Positions 32,439-45,900 of a stretch of 64,000 bases of DNA are shown piece after piece (the stretch's first letter is position 1; every line of letters starts with the position of its first letter). The notes below the pieces were generated by a model. The model was not told the DNA's origin. It worked only from the letters and a program-made list of their open reading frames with translations, and did not search any database. The position numbers and the translations under genes were made by a program. This DNA comes from Amylostereum areolatum. Its lineage: Eukaryota > Basidiomycota > Agaricomycetes > Russulales > Stereaceae. The stretch is from the NCBI GenBank assembly GCA_012932865.1, contig SAXG01000036.1, forward strand, positions 62,001-126,000. The letters are read 5' to 3'.

Positions 32439-34325
32439 ACGCCGTCCTCGATCGAGTGTGCCGCTCCGAGGCTGGACGATGCCCCATCCGCAAGGTGTCA
32501 CGTCCATAAGACACCTCCTTTGCGCTCCGAAGAGGAGCTCCCGGCGATCATGCCCTCCGACCTGTCTGGCCTGCCCTCAACGGCGCCTCGAGGACTTCGT
32601 CGTCCCCTGGCAGGGTCCCCCCTCCCAGCGATGCACGGGGGCGCGAGATACAGGCGAAGGCCCCCCGCTCGCGCGATGATCGGATCGCTCACGCGCGTGC
32701 TCTGCCCTTTGAGCCAATCGAACGCGCCCCGACGCATCCCTCCCGCGTCGCCTATCCCACAACGACGGGCCCGGGTCGACATATGCGTGCACTCCTGGTC
32801 CGACGTCCTGGTTCGCCCTCCCTTCACGCGCGAGCGTCCCCTACGCTTCCGAGGTGTGCACGCCTGCTATGCTATCGGCGCGGCGCGGGCCTTCTGGCAT
32901 ACAGTCTCGGCGCGAGCGGTCGAAGGGGTGCGGGGATGGATGCGATTGAATGGGATCTGGGAGCGCGGCAGGCGAGGGATGTACTTATGGGATCCTCACG
33001 TTGTTTTTGGCCCGGTGCGCAGCGGGTGCCGTGCCCGCGCGCGGGCCTTGCAGTCTTCTGCAATATGACCCCCGGGGTGCGGGCGATTGCATCGGAGATG
33101 GTGGGTTTTTTTTATTCGGCGCGAGCGATATGCTCGCCGAGAGGACGTCAATGAATTTGAGAAGCAAGGGCGGACGTGGGGAGGGAGGCCCCGGACAGGG
33201 GTCGGGTTTCCTTCTTCGCCGGGAGGATGGTGGTAGGAACTAGGATCGATCGAACGTAGTTCGAACTTTGTATGTTCCTACGGCGAAGGCGTCGACATCT
33301 TCTCACCAGCGACACCACAGGGAACAACTCGTGAATTCCTGGAGGGTACATATGGCTTCTTTCGGCGTTGGCACATATCCTGTGGTCCGTCGCGATAGAG
33401 CGGTAGTCGTTATAGAGCATACGTCCAACTCCATTTATCAACATCGTTGTTTGGAGCACCGTGCCGGTGAACTTAACGATCCTGCGACATCCTCGTTGCA
33501 CGAAGGCCCTCCCTCGCGCACGTTACTGCGTAACATGATCGTGCAAATCCTCCTCGAAGGCTATTTCTTCGGGCGCCGCGTATCGCTCGGGCAACTTATT
33601 GAGTGCGAGCGTTTTCCCATGGATGGATCGGCGTCAAATTGACATCAATTCTTCTGCACTCCGTCTCGCAACCTTAACTCACGCTCAAGTACTGCGTGTG
33701 ACTCGTCGCGGCCGTCCATGTCGGCGAGGGCGAAGGGGAGAACGACCGCACGCGTGACGCCAGAGCACGTCACGGTAGGATCACGCAAAGGTGACACAAG
33801 TCACAATGTTGGCATCGGCGCCGTCACGGTCTCGCCAACCTGCTTGCCTCCATCTCCGACGCGTTCCCACCATGCTCTTTCCAAACCTTCTCCGCCGTGC
33901 CGACCTTCCGCTGAACGTACTCAAAAGACCCGTGTGATTCCCCCCTCCGAAGTGCGGCCTTTCTCGGACAAAATGTCCCACACCGTCACACGCGTTCTTC
34001 TCCGAAACTCGCTGAAGGCTCCAACAAGTCGTCCAGGCCATGCGTGCATACTCCGCCGTTTTTCCGTCCCACGACGCCCATATCGTACAAATACAAAAAG
34101 ATACAAAAAACGATACAGTTACACCCGCAAAACACAAGTTCGTTGAACTTCGAAGCCTTATCCTCCCCATTTCCGTCCGGCCCTCAGAGCGAAGAATAAA
34201 AATACACCACAGAAGAACAGAGGATCAAAAGCCGCAGAACATACTGAAACAGACCCGGGCGCACCCTCCAGTCCATCCCCGTCCTCCAAAGATCCCACCG
34301 GAAAAAATCCCGCCTTCCCATCTGC
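32439..34325. other. Stretch with no supportable gene
   Basis: Many short overlapping frames but no family resemblance. A helical segment on the minus strand near 33830-33900 (VGTAEKVWKEHGGNASEMEA) is the only coding-looking piece, and it cannot be placed in a gene. GC content is high and stops are rare by chance. Confidence 0.35.
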
Positions 34326-37300
34326 TCACAAACCTCCGCTCTTCATCCTCCGACCCTCCTCGACTTTCGCGATGTCCCCGCCGAGCTTTCCAGAGATGAT
34401 CTTTGCCTCGCCCTTTACCCGCTCCATGAACGTCGACCGCCGCTTCCCAGACGCCTTCGAGCTCGCGCTGTCCGTCGAATGCGAGGGCGCGTGGCCTTTC
34501 CCCTCCCTGCCCGAGACAGCGCCGACCGAACGACCTGCATCTTTCGCGGTGTCGTTCTTGACCTGCGCTTGGCCCTAGGAACGCAAAGAATAACCCCCCA
34601 ATGTCGTCAGCACTCCGACAAGATACGCATATATCCACCAAAAAACGCTCACATCGACCGAGGACGGCCAACGCCCCCTGGGGCCGCCCGTAAAGGCGTT
34701 TGCAGCTCAATGGGACGCTCCGAGTCCCCCTCCGCGTCTTTATTGGCCATCTCCTCGTCGCAAGGCGCCGTCCCAGCATCTACGCCCGGCCATTGTGTCC
34801 ACTCCCGCGGCGCGAGGTTAACCTGAGGAGGCCCCTTATCGACATGCGCGCCTTGGGTCGACTTCGTCGATTTCTCTCCTTCCACACGGGGCGTACCCTG
34901 CCCTGCGTCGGCGGTTGGATCAGGTCGATCGTCTGCCTGTGAAGAACGCTGGGTGGTGCCCGCTGGCGGTGGAAGATTGGAAGGTGTGTTTCCGTCCGTC
35001 GTCTCCGCCTTCTGCAGAATGCTGACTTGGTCCTTCTCCATACCAGCCTGGTGAGGTCGCTCCGGAGAGCGCGAGACGGTCGCGATGGAGCCCGATGCGT
35101 CCGGAATACCTGCTCAAGACGATGGGAAGGAAAGCGGAGGAAATCAGGCTCGTCGACCGACCGAGACCACTGAAGAAACGTACCACCAGTGGTGCCGATT
35201 CCATGGATCGCGTTATCTACCTGATCGCGCATTGCCTGAGAGGAGCATCGTTCGCGGGCGTCGTCCCGGAGCCTGTGGACACCCAATCCAGCAACGCCTC
35301 CGACTCCCGCTGCATCAGCGGTCGCTAGAACCCTGTTAAGGTGCTTAAGGTCACCTTTGGGCGTCCTTTTGAGCCTGAGGTTGGCCCCTAGTGGTGGGAC
35401 GCCTTGGGTTGGTCACCAGCCGGCGAAAGCCTGGGCGTCTTTCCGACCTATTTCTGCCATGCCTCCTTCCGAGTCGCTCGACTTCATCCGACCAACATTC
35501 AAGCTCGGATCCTTCATGGCGAGCGTCTGCTCAAACGAAGGTACGGCCGCGAGCTGGGATGGAAGCACCGGCGTCATCCCAAGAGCTACCCTCGACTGCC
35601 GTCAGATCATCCTCGCCGTCATTCCGCAAGTTGAAAGGACTCACAAGTTTCCTTCCTCTCCTACGTCCCTGGGAGCCTCCGTCTGAGACGTTGGGAGTAG
35701 ACCCATCGAGCGACCTCCCTCCCTCCGCTGGCTGTCTGTAGGCGGCTGCCCGTCGTGGTCATGAGCCTGAGTTCGCATGGTCGATGCTCCCATGCCCACC
35801 GCAGCACCTTACACCTGCCCCGGGAAGCGCCCCGTTCGCACCCCCGCGTTGGCCGTCCTCCTCCCTTCCGCACGGAGCGTGACCCCCTCCGCCCGCATCG
35901 GTGCCTGCGGACGCAATCGTGAGTTCGTCCGCGTCTGCCCAACCGACGGCGCATTACTGACCGTGTGCGCGCACCCGCGCTTCGTCGTTCGCAGGACCGC
36001 CAAGCCCAAACTTTACGGGCACTCTTCCGAGGTCGGTCGTCTGGCACGTTCCCTGCGTAGGAAGACACCATCGGAAGAGCGTCGCCCGATCCAGATCCAA
36101 GGCGCGGAGGAGCCTACAGAAGTCGTCCCCACGTCGTCCTTGTCCTCAGAACGAAAGCGGCTCGGTGTGATTCCCTCGGAAGCTGTATAGCCGTCAAACT
36201 ACGTCTCGATCTTCCCTGTCGGGGGAGCACGTACCCTTGAAAGAGGTCACGACAGAGGAGGTTTTCATTATCCCTGGGCCGATGCCGAACTGCCCCTTCG
36301 GTGCCATTGTCGACGTGCGAGTCGTGCATGGCGGTGGCGCGGGGGACGGGTTCGTGCGGGACGCCTCCTGCGCTAGATTCAAGATCCTTTGCCACTATGA
36401 AACGATCGTCCGCGTCCGCGACAGGTTGATCACCCATTTGCATGCCGTCTCGGCTGGCCGCAAGGTCTTTGGAAGGAAGCGACGGTGCACCGGGGACGAC
36501 GACAATCTTCGTCGACCCTTCCGGAGAACAAAGTAATGAGGGTGATGAAGTGCACGTACGACTGCGTGACGGGCACGGGATTCGCTTACCCGAGGAAGTG
36601 GTACTACCGTTTAATCCTGGATCGGCGGGCAACGGTCCGGCCCGTGGTTCGATGCGTGTGGCGGACTCTCCAGCGAATGAAGTCGACACAGCGCGATCAT
36701 GCGGGGACTGAGGACCGGCGAGAAATCCTGCGTTGTGGCCAGGAGACGATGCGTCCTGGGACAACGGCGGCGGCGTACGGCTCGATACTGCGGAAAGGCC
36801 GGGCATGGTACGATCCCCAGAGGAGAGAGAGCCGTGAGCAGAAGCAGATGAAACGGCGGTAGAAGGGATTTCGTGCGTCTCAAGAGCGGCGGATGATGTG
36901 GCCTTGAAGGGTTTCCCGAACGTGGTAGACGGGGCGACGATGGGACGACCGGGAGCCTCAAGGGAGGCGGTTCGAGCGGGGTCGACGGGAGCCATGGCTG
37001 TGTACCTTGGAGCAGCGGCAGATGCCTGCTGGGCTTCAGGCGGGAGGTGCGCTCCCCCACCAATCTGGGGAAGGGCGATGTCGGGGTGTTGTGCCAGAGG
37101 GGTTTCGACGTAAGGGTGTGGTCCATGAGGGGTGCCGGTCAGTTCGCTAGCGGCGCCTACAGAGTCAACGGGACGAGGGCTCATGACCCCTTGAGAAGGC
37201 GCTGCCTTGGCATGGGTAGTGTTGTTCTCTGAAACGGTGGCGGCGGCTGCGGAATGTGCGTGCGAGGGGGTCAGCTGTGGACGTAGGCGTCCATGATTGG

Positions 37301-37731
37301 GAACGTACGAAGATAGGGCGAGATGGAGGCGACGATGGGGTGGAGAAATTGCGCGGCCGTGGTGCTGGCGGTCTGCATCGCGCGGAGGACCTGTTCCTGG
37401 TCAGGGAGGTACTCCTTCGCTTTGTTCACGAGTTCGGCGGGTCTGAGGTCTTCGCCCGGGTCGCCTGTGGCCGCGCTGCGTGGGTAGGAGCCAGGGGATA
37501 TCGACGCCAGGGGTCGTGGTCGGGCTAGAATATCCCGGGATGGCATCGCCGCCGCTCGAAAATGTGCGGCTGCGTGAGGAAGGTTGTCCTTCGAGAGGCT
37601 TGGTGCGTTTTCTTAGCCCATTCGGTGGAGGGCGTCGAGATTCGTTCGTGTAGAACAGGGGGGAGCGTGGCGGTCGGCATTGTCAGCGCTGACTGGGTCG
37701 TCGCCAGAGGAATACCCAGGTTTATATCCAC
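34326..37731 (-). CDS. Long disordered protein with short CsbD-like C-terminal motif
   Basis: Fragments in a consistent order on the minus strand suggest one multi-exon gene. A start region MDINLGIPLATTQ (37731) is followed by GEDLRPAELVNKAKEYLPDQ and AAQFLHPIVASISPYL (37470-37320). A long Ser/Pro/Thr-rich disordered stretch (37184-36114) and further pieces (35290-34650) follow. The C-terminal exon runs RSTFMERVKGEAKIISGKLG and then KVEEGRRMKSGGL to stop 34326. The last motif resembles the CsbD-type stress motif (G-AK--SGKL-GD--K-EEG), which is inference. Joining the first kilobase needs single-base removals at about 37559, 37494 and 37266. The region 36100-35290 is not resolved and could hold a second gene. 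Confidence 0.45.
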
Positions 37732-40700
37732 TGTGCGCGATGGCTAGGAGGTCGACGCGTCCACCGTCGTCGATGACGCGCGGCGGGATGACGTCAGTCC
37801 GCCCAGCCCTTGCCCCTATCCATAGGTTAGGGTTTGCCTTGGTCGACCGTGGTCCCTCCCGTGGGGTTCATGCAAGGTTCAGAGCGCTTGTCACCGCCGT
37901 GCCCACTAGTGGGTGGTTATCTAGCGCGTCGTCGCGCGATAACATTCGCGCCCTGTTGGTGTTTTTTCTGCTGGCGTCGGTCGCCGGAGATGAAATATCG
38001 AACTCTCGTAACGAGTTGAGCACTTACGTTACGACTCGTTGTTCAGGCTGCCGGAGCACGTACCCAACTAACGGTCATCCAATACCGTTGGATGCCTCCG
38101 TTTTGTCGGACAAACTCTGTGTACGCGATCGAAGATCAGCCCCACTTTCATGTCTCTTTGACCTAGTGTGGGTCGCCCCTTTATCATCGTGATAATCCGG
38201 CTCAGCTCACACTCGTCGTGTGGTGGGAAGGTCCCGGACTTTATCAGCGGACTAGCTGTATACAGGGAAATATCGGGCCTGAATGCTATGTCAAGCAACC
38301 AGTTGGGCGGTATGTATTGAGGTTGAGTGCCCATGTCCGGTGAGTGATGTTGCTTGGGACGTATACCGCGATTAACTGCTTACCCTCCTAGACGTTGCCT
38401 GTCATATACTTTGATGTCAACAAAAAAAACGAGTCAACACGTCAGATATCATTTCTAACTGCCGTCTTTCGCCTCCAACCGGCGCAGCGGTTCATGCGCC
38501 CGGCGGCATACCGTACCAAGAATACCGACCCACGCACTCGGCCTGCCGACCACTCAATATTCAATCATCGCGTATCATGTGCCGCACAGCCTGTGTGCTC
38601 CCGCAATTCCTCGACATCCCGACAAAAGCGAGGATGGGGTTTCATTGAACCCGCCACGCCGCGAGGGCCATCTTCCGAGAGCGCGTGCAAATCCCTAAGA
38701 ACGAACCTGTTCGGCATCCCGCGCGAAGCGCGGCAGCATCTAGCCTTTCCGATTGAATAATCGGAACGGCGGATTATCGGACATCCTTCCCTTTGCAATC
38801 TCACGCGGTGCTGACGAAGGGACTCCCGCCATGAGACAACGCGGACTTCAAGGTGCCACGGCCTGCCCTCTTCCGGATGTTCAGGACCCTGTGGATGTAT
38901 TGGCGGGAAACGGCGATGAGAGCTACGTATATCATGTCAACAGGATACGAGCATGCGCCTTTAGCGGCGTAGAGGTCTCTTTTCCATCAAGCCCGAGTCG
39001 CGTCGGGAGAGGAGGTTGCGATATACGATGTTTATGGGGCTAAGTGGTCCTCGCGTTCCTCACGTTCCTCGTATCTCACCCTACGATTTTTCCATGTGCT
39101 CGAATGGCCTACGCGTGGTCCTGCACGTTCGGATCCAACTGGCCTTCCTGCGTCAATCCGTTTCTCCATATGCTGCGACGGCATAGAGGGGTTTCGATGC
39201 ACACCCTTCGACTTCAACCTGCGAAATTGAACCTTCGGATCGAATCCGGGGTCTGAGGTGCGCGTACTCCTGCGCGTTCTTCTGCGGTTCGTGGCCTGAT
39301 ACGATCCGAAATTTTCAAACTTGGCGGGGATGTTGGACACCCCTTTTATCAGACATACGATGTCCGAGTCCGACGCATGTCGGCAGTTACTGGGGTTGAG
39401 GCCTGAGGACGCGACTTTACACTCCCTAGAAGATGTAGTACCACGCGGTATTTCGTCGGCCGTCTTCTGGGGAACAACGGAGCCCCAGTGGCTCAAACTC
39501 CACATTATTCCTTCCTGCGGGCCCCCTTTCTACGACGTCCTTCGGACCGTTCATCCTCGTACGACTTTTCTCTGAGCGCACATACTCCACGCCCAAGCTT
39601 AGAGCAACTACCTCCGTCGACGAACCGCCATCGGTCCCCTCTCTCCTTCCTAGGCATCGTTCTCCCTACCATCTTCCTTCGGCGACTTTTGGGATCGCTA
39701 GGGTAAGCTTTGCTCGAAGCTAGCACCATTGGCCCCGCCCAAATCAAGGAGCATGATCTACATACATACGGAACGCGCGCCGCATCCTTCACACCTTCAC
39801 TCTCCTGCCACAACGCACACGGGCCCTGCAGGACAGCCTGGACGCGACGCCAGCGCACGCACTCGACTCGGGAAGAGCCCAACCAACAGCACGCTCCCGC
39901 CTAACCTCAGCGCCGTCCCCGCGGGTCTCAATTGGTCAATAATGGACGGCTGCATAACCACGAAATCCAGCGGCCCAGCGTCTCGGCGGCCAATTGACAA
40001 GATACAACATTTCCACCCATACAATTTGAAGGCTGGTCCCGAAGCTTCGGGTCCGTCCTCCCATATTGCTCGCTGGTGGGCGTCCCGCGAAAGTCAAACG
40101 GGCGGGGAGGCCTGGGTCATGTGTCGCCATCGAGTTCGTGTCCACGACGAGGTCCTTCCTTGCTGTCGTCTTCCTTGCGAACCACGTACGTGTTGGACTC
40201 GGGCAGTCGGGGTCAAGAGGTGCTCAGTCGTCTTCTCAACACGTTATTTATTCTCATTGGTTTATGCCAGCCTCCTTCCACCGTCTTGACCATCGCCTTC
40301 CTCGGACGGTTTGCTCGCGGCGTGGGACCCGACGGCAAATGCATCTACCCTCTTGCCCCTGCGTTCATTGAAACGGTTGATCATCGGTGCTGCCCTTCGA
40401 TCGGACCCAGGCCAGACTTACAACTTACAGTCTCACGCGGTGTCAGTATCGCCTCCTCAAGCCGCCGTGTTGACTGAGACCACCCGGATGGACAGACCGA
40501 TCGAGTTTGCATAAAGAGCGCTTCAAGATCGCCAGTTGCTGAAATTGGGGGGGGTTCTCTGGAAACGGACGCTCAACCCTTTTTACGCATCTACTAGGCC
40601 TTATCTTCGACGCGGCTGTCGCGTTTACCTTGGTTCGTTATACCCGCCGCGAACTTGAATACCTTGCAAAATTGAAGACCGCCCCAGCTATCATTTTCCG

Positions 40701-41886
40701 TGCGGTATCTACCCTTTCTGTCCCTAGAACTTCACGCCCATACAATCGGTGGCCAGATCGTGCAAGGTCGTGCAGGATCGCTCAAGGTAAGTTGGCCAAC
40801 GAGGTAGTTTGGTTCAAGGCACCGTACCCTCGGCGTCATTCAATTCTACTTACTTTCACTGAAATCTTCGCGGCGCTCTCGGAAGGCTACTTCAGACCCG
40901 TTCCTTCGGTCCTTTTTAGTCCCCACGTCCGAAAGTCGTCCAGCGAAACTGACAGGTGTCGGAATCGTGTGTCACGGTTTTTGTTTCGTCGCGTTTTGGT
41001 TCGTCTTGGTCCCGCCTGGCCATCGTGCCGTGACCTTCGGGTTGCTGTTTCCATCATCATGAGGCACACTCGTACGTTACGGGAGGTACCAGCGCCTACA
41101 CCGAGTCTGAAAGTTTGAATTTTCAAGCTCCCGTGACTCGACAGATGCCATTGACCATCGCCTTCTCAAACGCTGAGGCGTAGTGCGTCTGTCTCTCCAG
41201 AATACAACGCGCAACATATACAACGTCGCGCCCTTTCCGCGGTTGTCTGCAAACGGTGGATCCTCGGCTCGCGCTTTTCAAATCCCAACTCCAGCGGGCA
41301 CGGATATCTCACGGCGTTCGCACCCCCGGTACCCTTGCCCGTGTCTCGAACCTACAACCAACGCGATCGGGCCTCTTTCGGATGCTGGCTAGGGCGGAAT
41401 GGAGGCATTCTCGGCCGAACGTAGGACAATGGCGGTGGCAAGGAGATAGCCTACGAGCAAGATCGTCCGCTCGCGCCTTTCTAAACATCTCCTGCCCTTT
41501 CGCGCGCGATCGAGGAGGTTCGATTCGAAGTTGGGAAGCGTCCGAGGAGATAGCGATGTTCGCCCGCCATCATACAGGGATATCCCCCCTTCGGTGGCTT
41601 ATGACACTATGCCGACGCGGGAGACGTTGGGGTTGAGCGGGAAAGAGTGGTGGGATGCGCTTCGCAAACGGAGTATTGGGGCTCTCGACGAGTGACGGTC
41701 GCGCCATCCTGACGGTGCGGGTGCCAGACGTGCATTTTTTGCCACATTACCCCCCCTAGGTCACTCGTGTTTGACCTTCCGGCCTACCCCAGCGATTTGG
41801 AAGGCTCATCAGGTGCGACGATTGCGAGGAATGCACCGCCTTCTCGACCGTGATGTGCTATCCGCCCGCTTCTCGACGTTTCCACA
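37732..41886. other. Four-kilobase stretch without a supportable gene
   Basis: All frames are short, stop-rich or without family resemblance, on both strands. Composition drifts between GC-rich and neutral. Nothing matched a transposase, reverse transcriptase or RNA gene by eye. It may be decayed mobile-element DNA or a long regulatory region; the neighbouring WOPR gene is transcribed toward it. Confidence 0.35.
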
Positions 41887-43389
41887 TCACACGTTCTCCC
41901 GAAGAAAAATCTGCATGCGGGCGAAAGGACGGCATAGAACAGAATATAGCCTCGCCAGCGAGCATATATACAAGGCTACGGTCGGCCATACACTGCAAAC
42001 GCGAATGATCTGACTCGTGGAGGCGCGTGTCCCGAAAGAACCACGCGATCCTTTTAGGCCCGCACCGCGCCAAGCCCCTCCCTGGAATTCGTGATAGAGA
42101 TCAGGATGGGAAACGGATGTCAAGTGCAAAGGGGGTAGACGTACATGGTCTTGTGCATGCGGGTTGGAGGACATTAAGGTATGCATCATAGGTTGAGCGG
42201 GAACGAGTTGAGAATTCGGCGGTCCTCTGCGGACAGAGGCGCATAATGATGCGGGGGGTAGACGCCCGGGGTCGGCGGGTGCGACGTGGGGTTCCCGCCG
42301 GGGCCGGGATGCATGGGGACAATTGTGGACAATCGAGGGAAGTGATGTTGTGTAAGTGCTCTGCGGCGTTGGCGCGCTCGACGGCGGGGGCGAGCGTACG
42401 TAAGGTGACGTCGGAACTATTGACCCAGACAGCGAGGAGCTCGAGGAGGAGGACGGTGCCCGCGTCGAGATGGACGAACGGCGACTGAGAGCGTATCCGC
42501 TGTCGTCCTCATCCGGTTCGCACTGGGAAGGGGTCCGTACGTTTGTACGCGCCCTTATTCGAGACGAAGATTCCGTCTGCGACACGCAAGCTGCGGAGGT
42601 AATCATAGTTATCGATTACAGGGAGCCGACTGTAGTCGCTGCCCTGCGCAAGACGAAGCGCGTGAACGAAAGGACGAAACGAGAGTAGTCGCCCAGGCTT
42701 ACCGAAAAATAGGCCACGATGTGCCATTTCCGAGGCGTGCTGGAGCCTGGGAGATAGACCTGCGTTGAGTATGTCTGTTTCGTGAGACCGTCCGGTTTAG
42801 AGGGTCTGTCCTGGCGCCGACTTCCCAGCGGAGGCACAGAGGACGGGTCCAAGGCTCTTCGGGCGCTGTGAGGCAGGATGGGGGACGTGAGAAGAACGAA
42901 AGGCAGGAGGTGTACAGGACGAGACATACCGTCGGGCCGCCTTTATATCCCTTTCCTCCTGGGTTGTCTCGAATCTTCTCCTCGTAGAAAAGGTAGTCCC
43001 CACGCATCCTACTCTGGGACCTAGGACCAGTCGAAGCGCCATCATCCGATGTCGGCACATGATCGCGTACGAGACAAGACGTACCATCTTCGACCGTCTG
43101 TCCAGCGCTCGAGTCCCCCCTTGAAGTCGGCTTCTTCCCAGACGAAGACGTTGCCGGAACACAGCTGGTGACGCTCGTTGTCCGTTAGACGCCGCGTAAT
43201 CAAGGGCAGGATGTTCAGGCGAACGGCTTCGAGGAGGATGTGGGCGTCGCGGGCATCGCGGATGTCTATTGGAAGAGGTAGCGATCAGAAGGGAGAGCAG
43301 GGGATGAAAGTGGGGGACTCGGACGACTGACGTAGAGCAGGGTGGGTCGTATGTCCCGAGTGGGCGTGCAAGGATGCATTGTGGGCCAT
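41887..43389 (-). CDS. Gti1/Pac2-family (WOPR) transcription regulator
   Basis: DNA-binding regulator of the WOPR family (relatives Wor1, Ryp1 and Pac2 switch morphology and reproduction in other fungi). ATG 43389 gives MAHNASLHAHSGHTTHPAL; after an intron IRDARDAHILLEAVRLNILP and RLTDNERHQLCSGNVFVWEE start the first WOPR half, followed by LERWTDGRRW, an intron, SQSRMRGDYLFYEEKIRDN and an intron. The second half is GLTKQTYSTQVYLPGSSTPR, KWHIVAYF, an intron, DYSRLPVIDNYDYLRSLR and DGIFVSNK. A serine/proline-rich C-terminus follows (SSISTRAPSSSSSSSLSGS), ending at 41887. The frame switches at about 42530-42533, where a G run (CCCC on the coding strand) has one base too many. The WOPR core itself is intact and convincing. 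Nuclear; target genes unknown. Confidence 0.9.
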
Positions 43390-43456
43390 GTCGGCGCTTT
43401 GTAGCGGCGGCGGGGGACTGTGCAGTAGGGGGAAGGGCAGGACGAAGCATAGTGAG

Positions 43457-43467
43457 CCTTATATAGG
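43457..43467 (-). promoter_or_regulatory. TATA element of the WOPR gene
   Basis: CCTATATAAGG read on the minus strand, about 70 bases upstream of ATG 43389. The core TATATAAG fits a TATA box; the flanking CC/GG also makes it near-palindromic and CArG-like (CC, seven A/T, GG), one base longer than the MADS-box consensus. Confidence 0.5.
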
Positions 43468-45461
43468 ATTGGGGAGGGCGAAGGAGGACGCGGATGCCTG
43501 CAGGATGGTACAGAGGGATGGGCGGAGAGAAAAGAAGCCCGCGGTAGGTTGTAATTTTAGGGAAACCTCGCTGTCTGTGGATTTAGGCACGGGCACGGGC
43601 ACCAGCACTCGGGACCCAGCCCTTGCCAATCCGAGTCTGTCGCGGAGCCTATTTATTCTCCGTACGTCGCGTCTGTTCCCCATTCAATCAGCGGTCCGAA
43701 GGCGTCGACCTCAACACCAGTTCTCTTCGAACGTCAGCCCTTGGTCAGCCCACAAGGCGCACAGGTCGCCCTGTTTATACACACCGGGTGCAGAATCCCC
43801 TGCGATGATGCTCACGTCGCTTCTCCGCCGTACTCCTCGCGCCGGCGTCAGCCACGGTCAAGTAAGCACACGCATGCCACGGTGGCCGCGACCCGCATCA
43901 CGTCCGAACGATGGACGTCCGATGGACTTCCCAATGATCTATGATACGAGAACAGCTGAGAGCCGTTTGCGTACACCGAATAGTACCAGTATGTACGTCA
44001 GGGACCGGTATGACGCTGAGCCCTGGCCACCACTCACCAATGGGATGCGTTGGCGAGGAAGGGCGAGGAGTAGCGGATGGGGTTCAACTTCGGAATATCT
44101 CCCTGTGAGCGATCGAGGCCACCTCGCCGCTTACTTTGGCTGTACCGCCAGACCGTTCGCTGTTGTTCTTCGGAGGAGTAGCGGTCATCGCCCCGGATTC
44201 CCCAGGGATACAATCTGAAGCACCTAGATCAAGGTCGGAGATCTGCCTGGGAAAGTCCTTCTGCGATAGATTCAGAATGACTTCACACCATCAGCGTGTT
44301 ACGTAAGGCATGTCTATTTGCTCTGGCTCACCGCTGAGTACGTGCCCGAGAAGCCGAATCCGACCTTGTGGCCTGAGGACAGTTCTCCGAGAGAGCACCC
44401 ACCGAGCGGATTTGGGCCTGGTAGAGAAGCGCGCCTCTCAAAACAGACGCTGTTTATCCGCCATGACGCCCAGCAGCGCTGACGATCTTACCGAGTTTTA
44501 AGCCCGGATTATCGAACGTACTTACTTAGAGAAAATTAAGCTCGTACCTTGTAATTCAACGCCCGAACCTCCGAGTTTGGGGGGGTTCGCGTGCCTAGAG
44601 AAGGGTTCCCGTCGTGGCTCTGCGCAGAACAAGCTTCTGTCGTAACAAGTCTCCTAGTCCACCGTCGCCTGGACAGACGTCATTCTTTCGTTGAGGTGAG
44701 TATCGGGCCGTATGAGAGCGAAGCAGGTGCTTACAGTTCCGATCGATGAAGCGACACCCAGACAAGCCCACGAATGGAACGGGAAGCGAAGGCTCAATGC
44801 ATGTTTACGAGATAGTCAGTTCCCCCCCTGTCTTTGGACCCATATGTTGATATTCGGGCAAACAGGTGACTCAGGGCTCGTACCTTTCCGACCGCAAAGC
44901 CTCCCCAACAAGAGCTGTACAAATAGGCCTTTGTGTGAACTTACCGCAAAGATTCTCGACGATCGGACTGCAAGAAGATATGTTCCTGTGTGGTACTTAT
45001 CAGAAGCAGTGCAAGGCCATCACAGAATCAACGTCAGGTTCGCAGAAGTTCGTACGTGCGACCGTGAGTCTATGACGGGCAAAGAGGAACCCCAAAAGAT
45101 GTCACTGTCTGTAAACGACTGCGTCTGGCCGTCTGCTATCGATGTCTGAAGATCGGAAGTTCAAAGGAGGACGTGCCAGAATGAGAGGGACTTCCACCTT
45201 CGGTCGACACGGAGTTCCGCGAGCATTATCTGTAGGAACAGACTCTCGGTCAATTAGTGGCGTAGAGTGAACCCACTCCTGGCCGACTACTTACCTACGC
45301 TGCCATGGTTGTAAGGGCGTCACGAGATAATGGAATCCGCCGGGGCCGTATCCAAGCCATTCAATGAAACTCAACGCTAAACGATCTTGATTAAATTCTA
45401 GCGACTAGCTCAGGATTAACGCACGATCATCGCACTCAAGGAGAAACGTCCTGATCCATAT
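43468..45461. other. Long 5' region of the WOPR gene, no gene seen
   Basis: A 2-kb stretch without recognisable genes, upstream of the WOPR regulator. Long upstream regions are common for such morphogenetic regulators, so it may be regulatory (inference). A few open frames (e.g. 44712-45149 plus) show no family resemblance. Confidence 0.35.
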
Positions 45462-45900
45462 TTATCCCATCATATGCCTGTTCATGCCAAAAGCAAGATA
45501 CGCGAGGAACGTCCTGTCGTAGGTGCGCACGGTAACTGTGGCCTCGTCCTGAAATAACCGTCGTATAATTAGAAAAGACGCGCAAGGTTGGATGTGGGCC
45601 ACTCACAGGTCAGTATGTTCGTCGCGTCGGTCCCGCACGTGAGGTCGAAGCGTATTTGGGCATCACCAGGGCGGGCAGAGGACCGAAGATAACACGCCCA
45701 CGACTGCCACAAGGGCCTGAGTGAGATATCCCGTGGTCGCACTGTAGATGTCGAGCATCACGAAGCACAGACGACCACAGATGAGCCTGGGGTGTTCGGC
45801 GATGGTGCGGGCCCGAAGCCAGCGATATAGAGAAATCGCACCGTGCGCGTTTTTCTTCCCAAGAGGTCAGGTTTGAAGGTCGCCGTCGAGCATGGTCCAA
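45462..45900 (-). CDS. Possible short membrane-segment protein, 3' part
   Basis: Not recognised. On the minus strand an open stretch encodes RARTIAEHPRLICGRLCFVM and LDIYSATTGYLTQALVAVVG, the latter hydrophobic. After a one-base frame repair near 45672 it continues DAQIRFDLTCGTDATNIL. A plausible intron (donor GTGAGTG, acceptor TTTCAG) then leads to an exon DEATVTVRTYDRTFLAYLAFG ending at 45462. Third positions favour G/C. The upstream part is undetermined; it could be a fragment of a larger gene or a coincidence. Confidence 0.35.
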
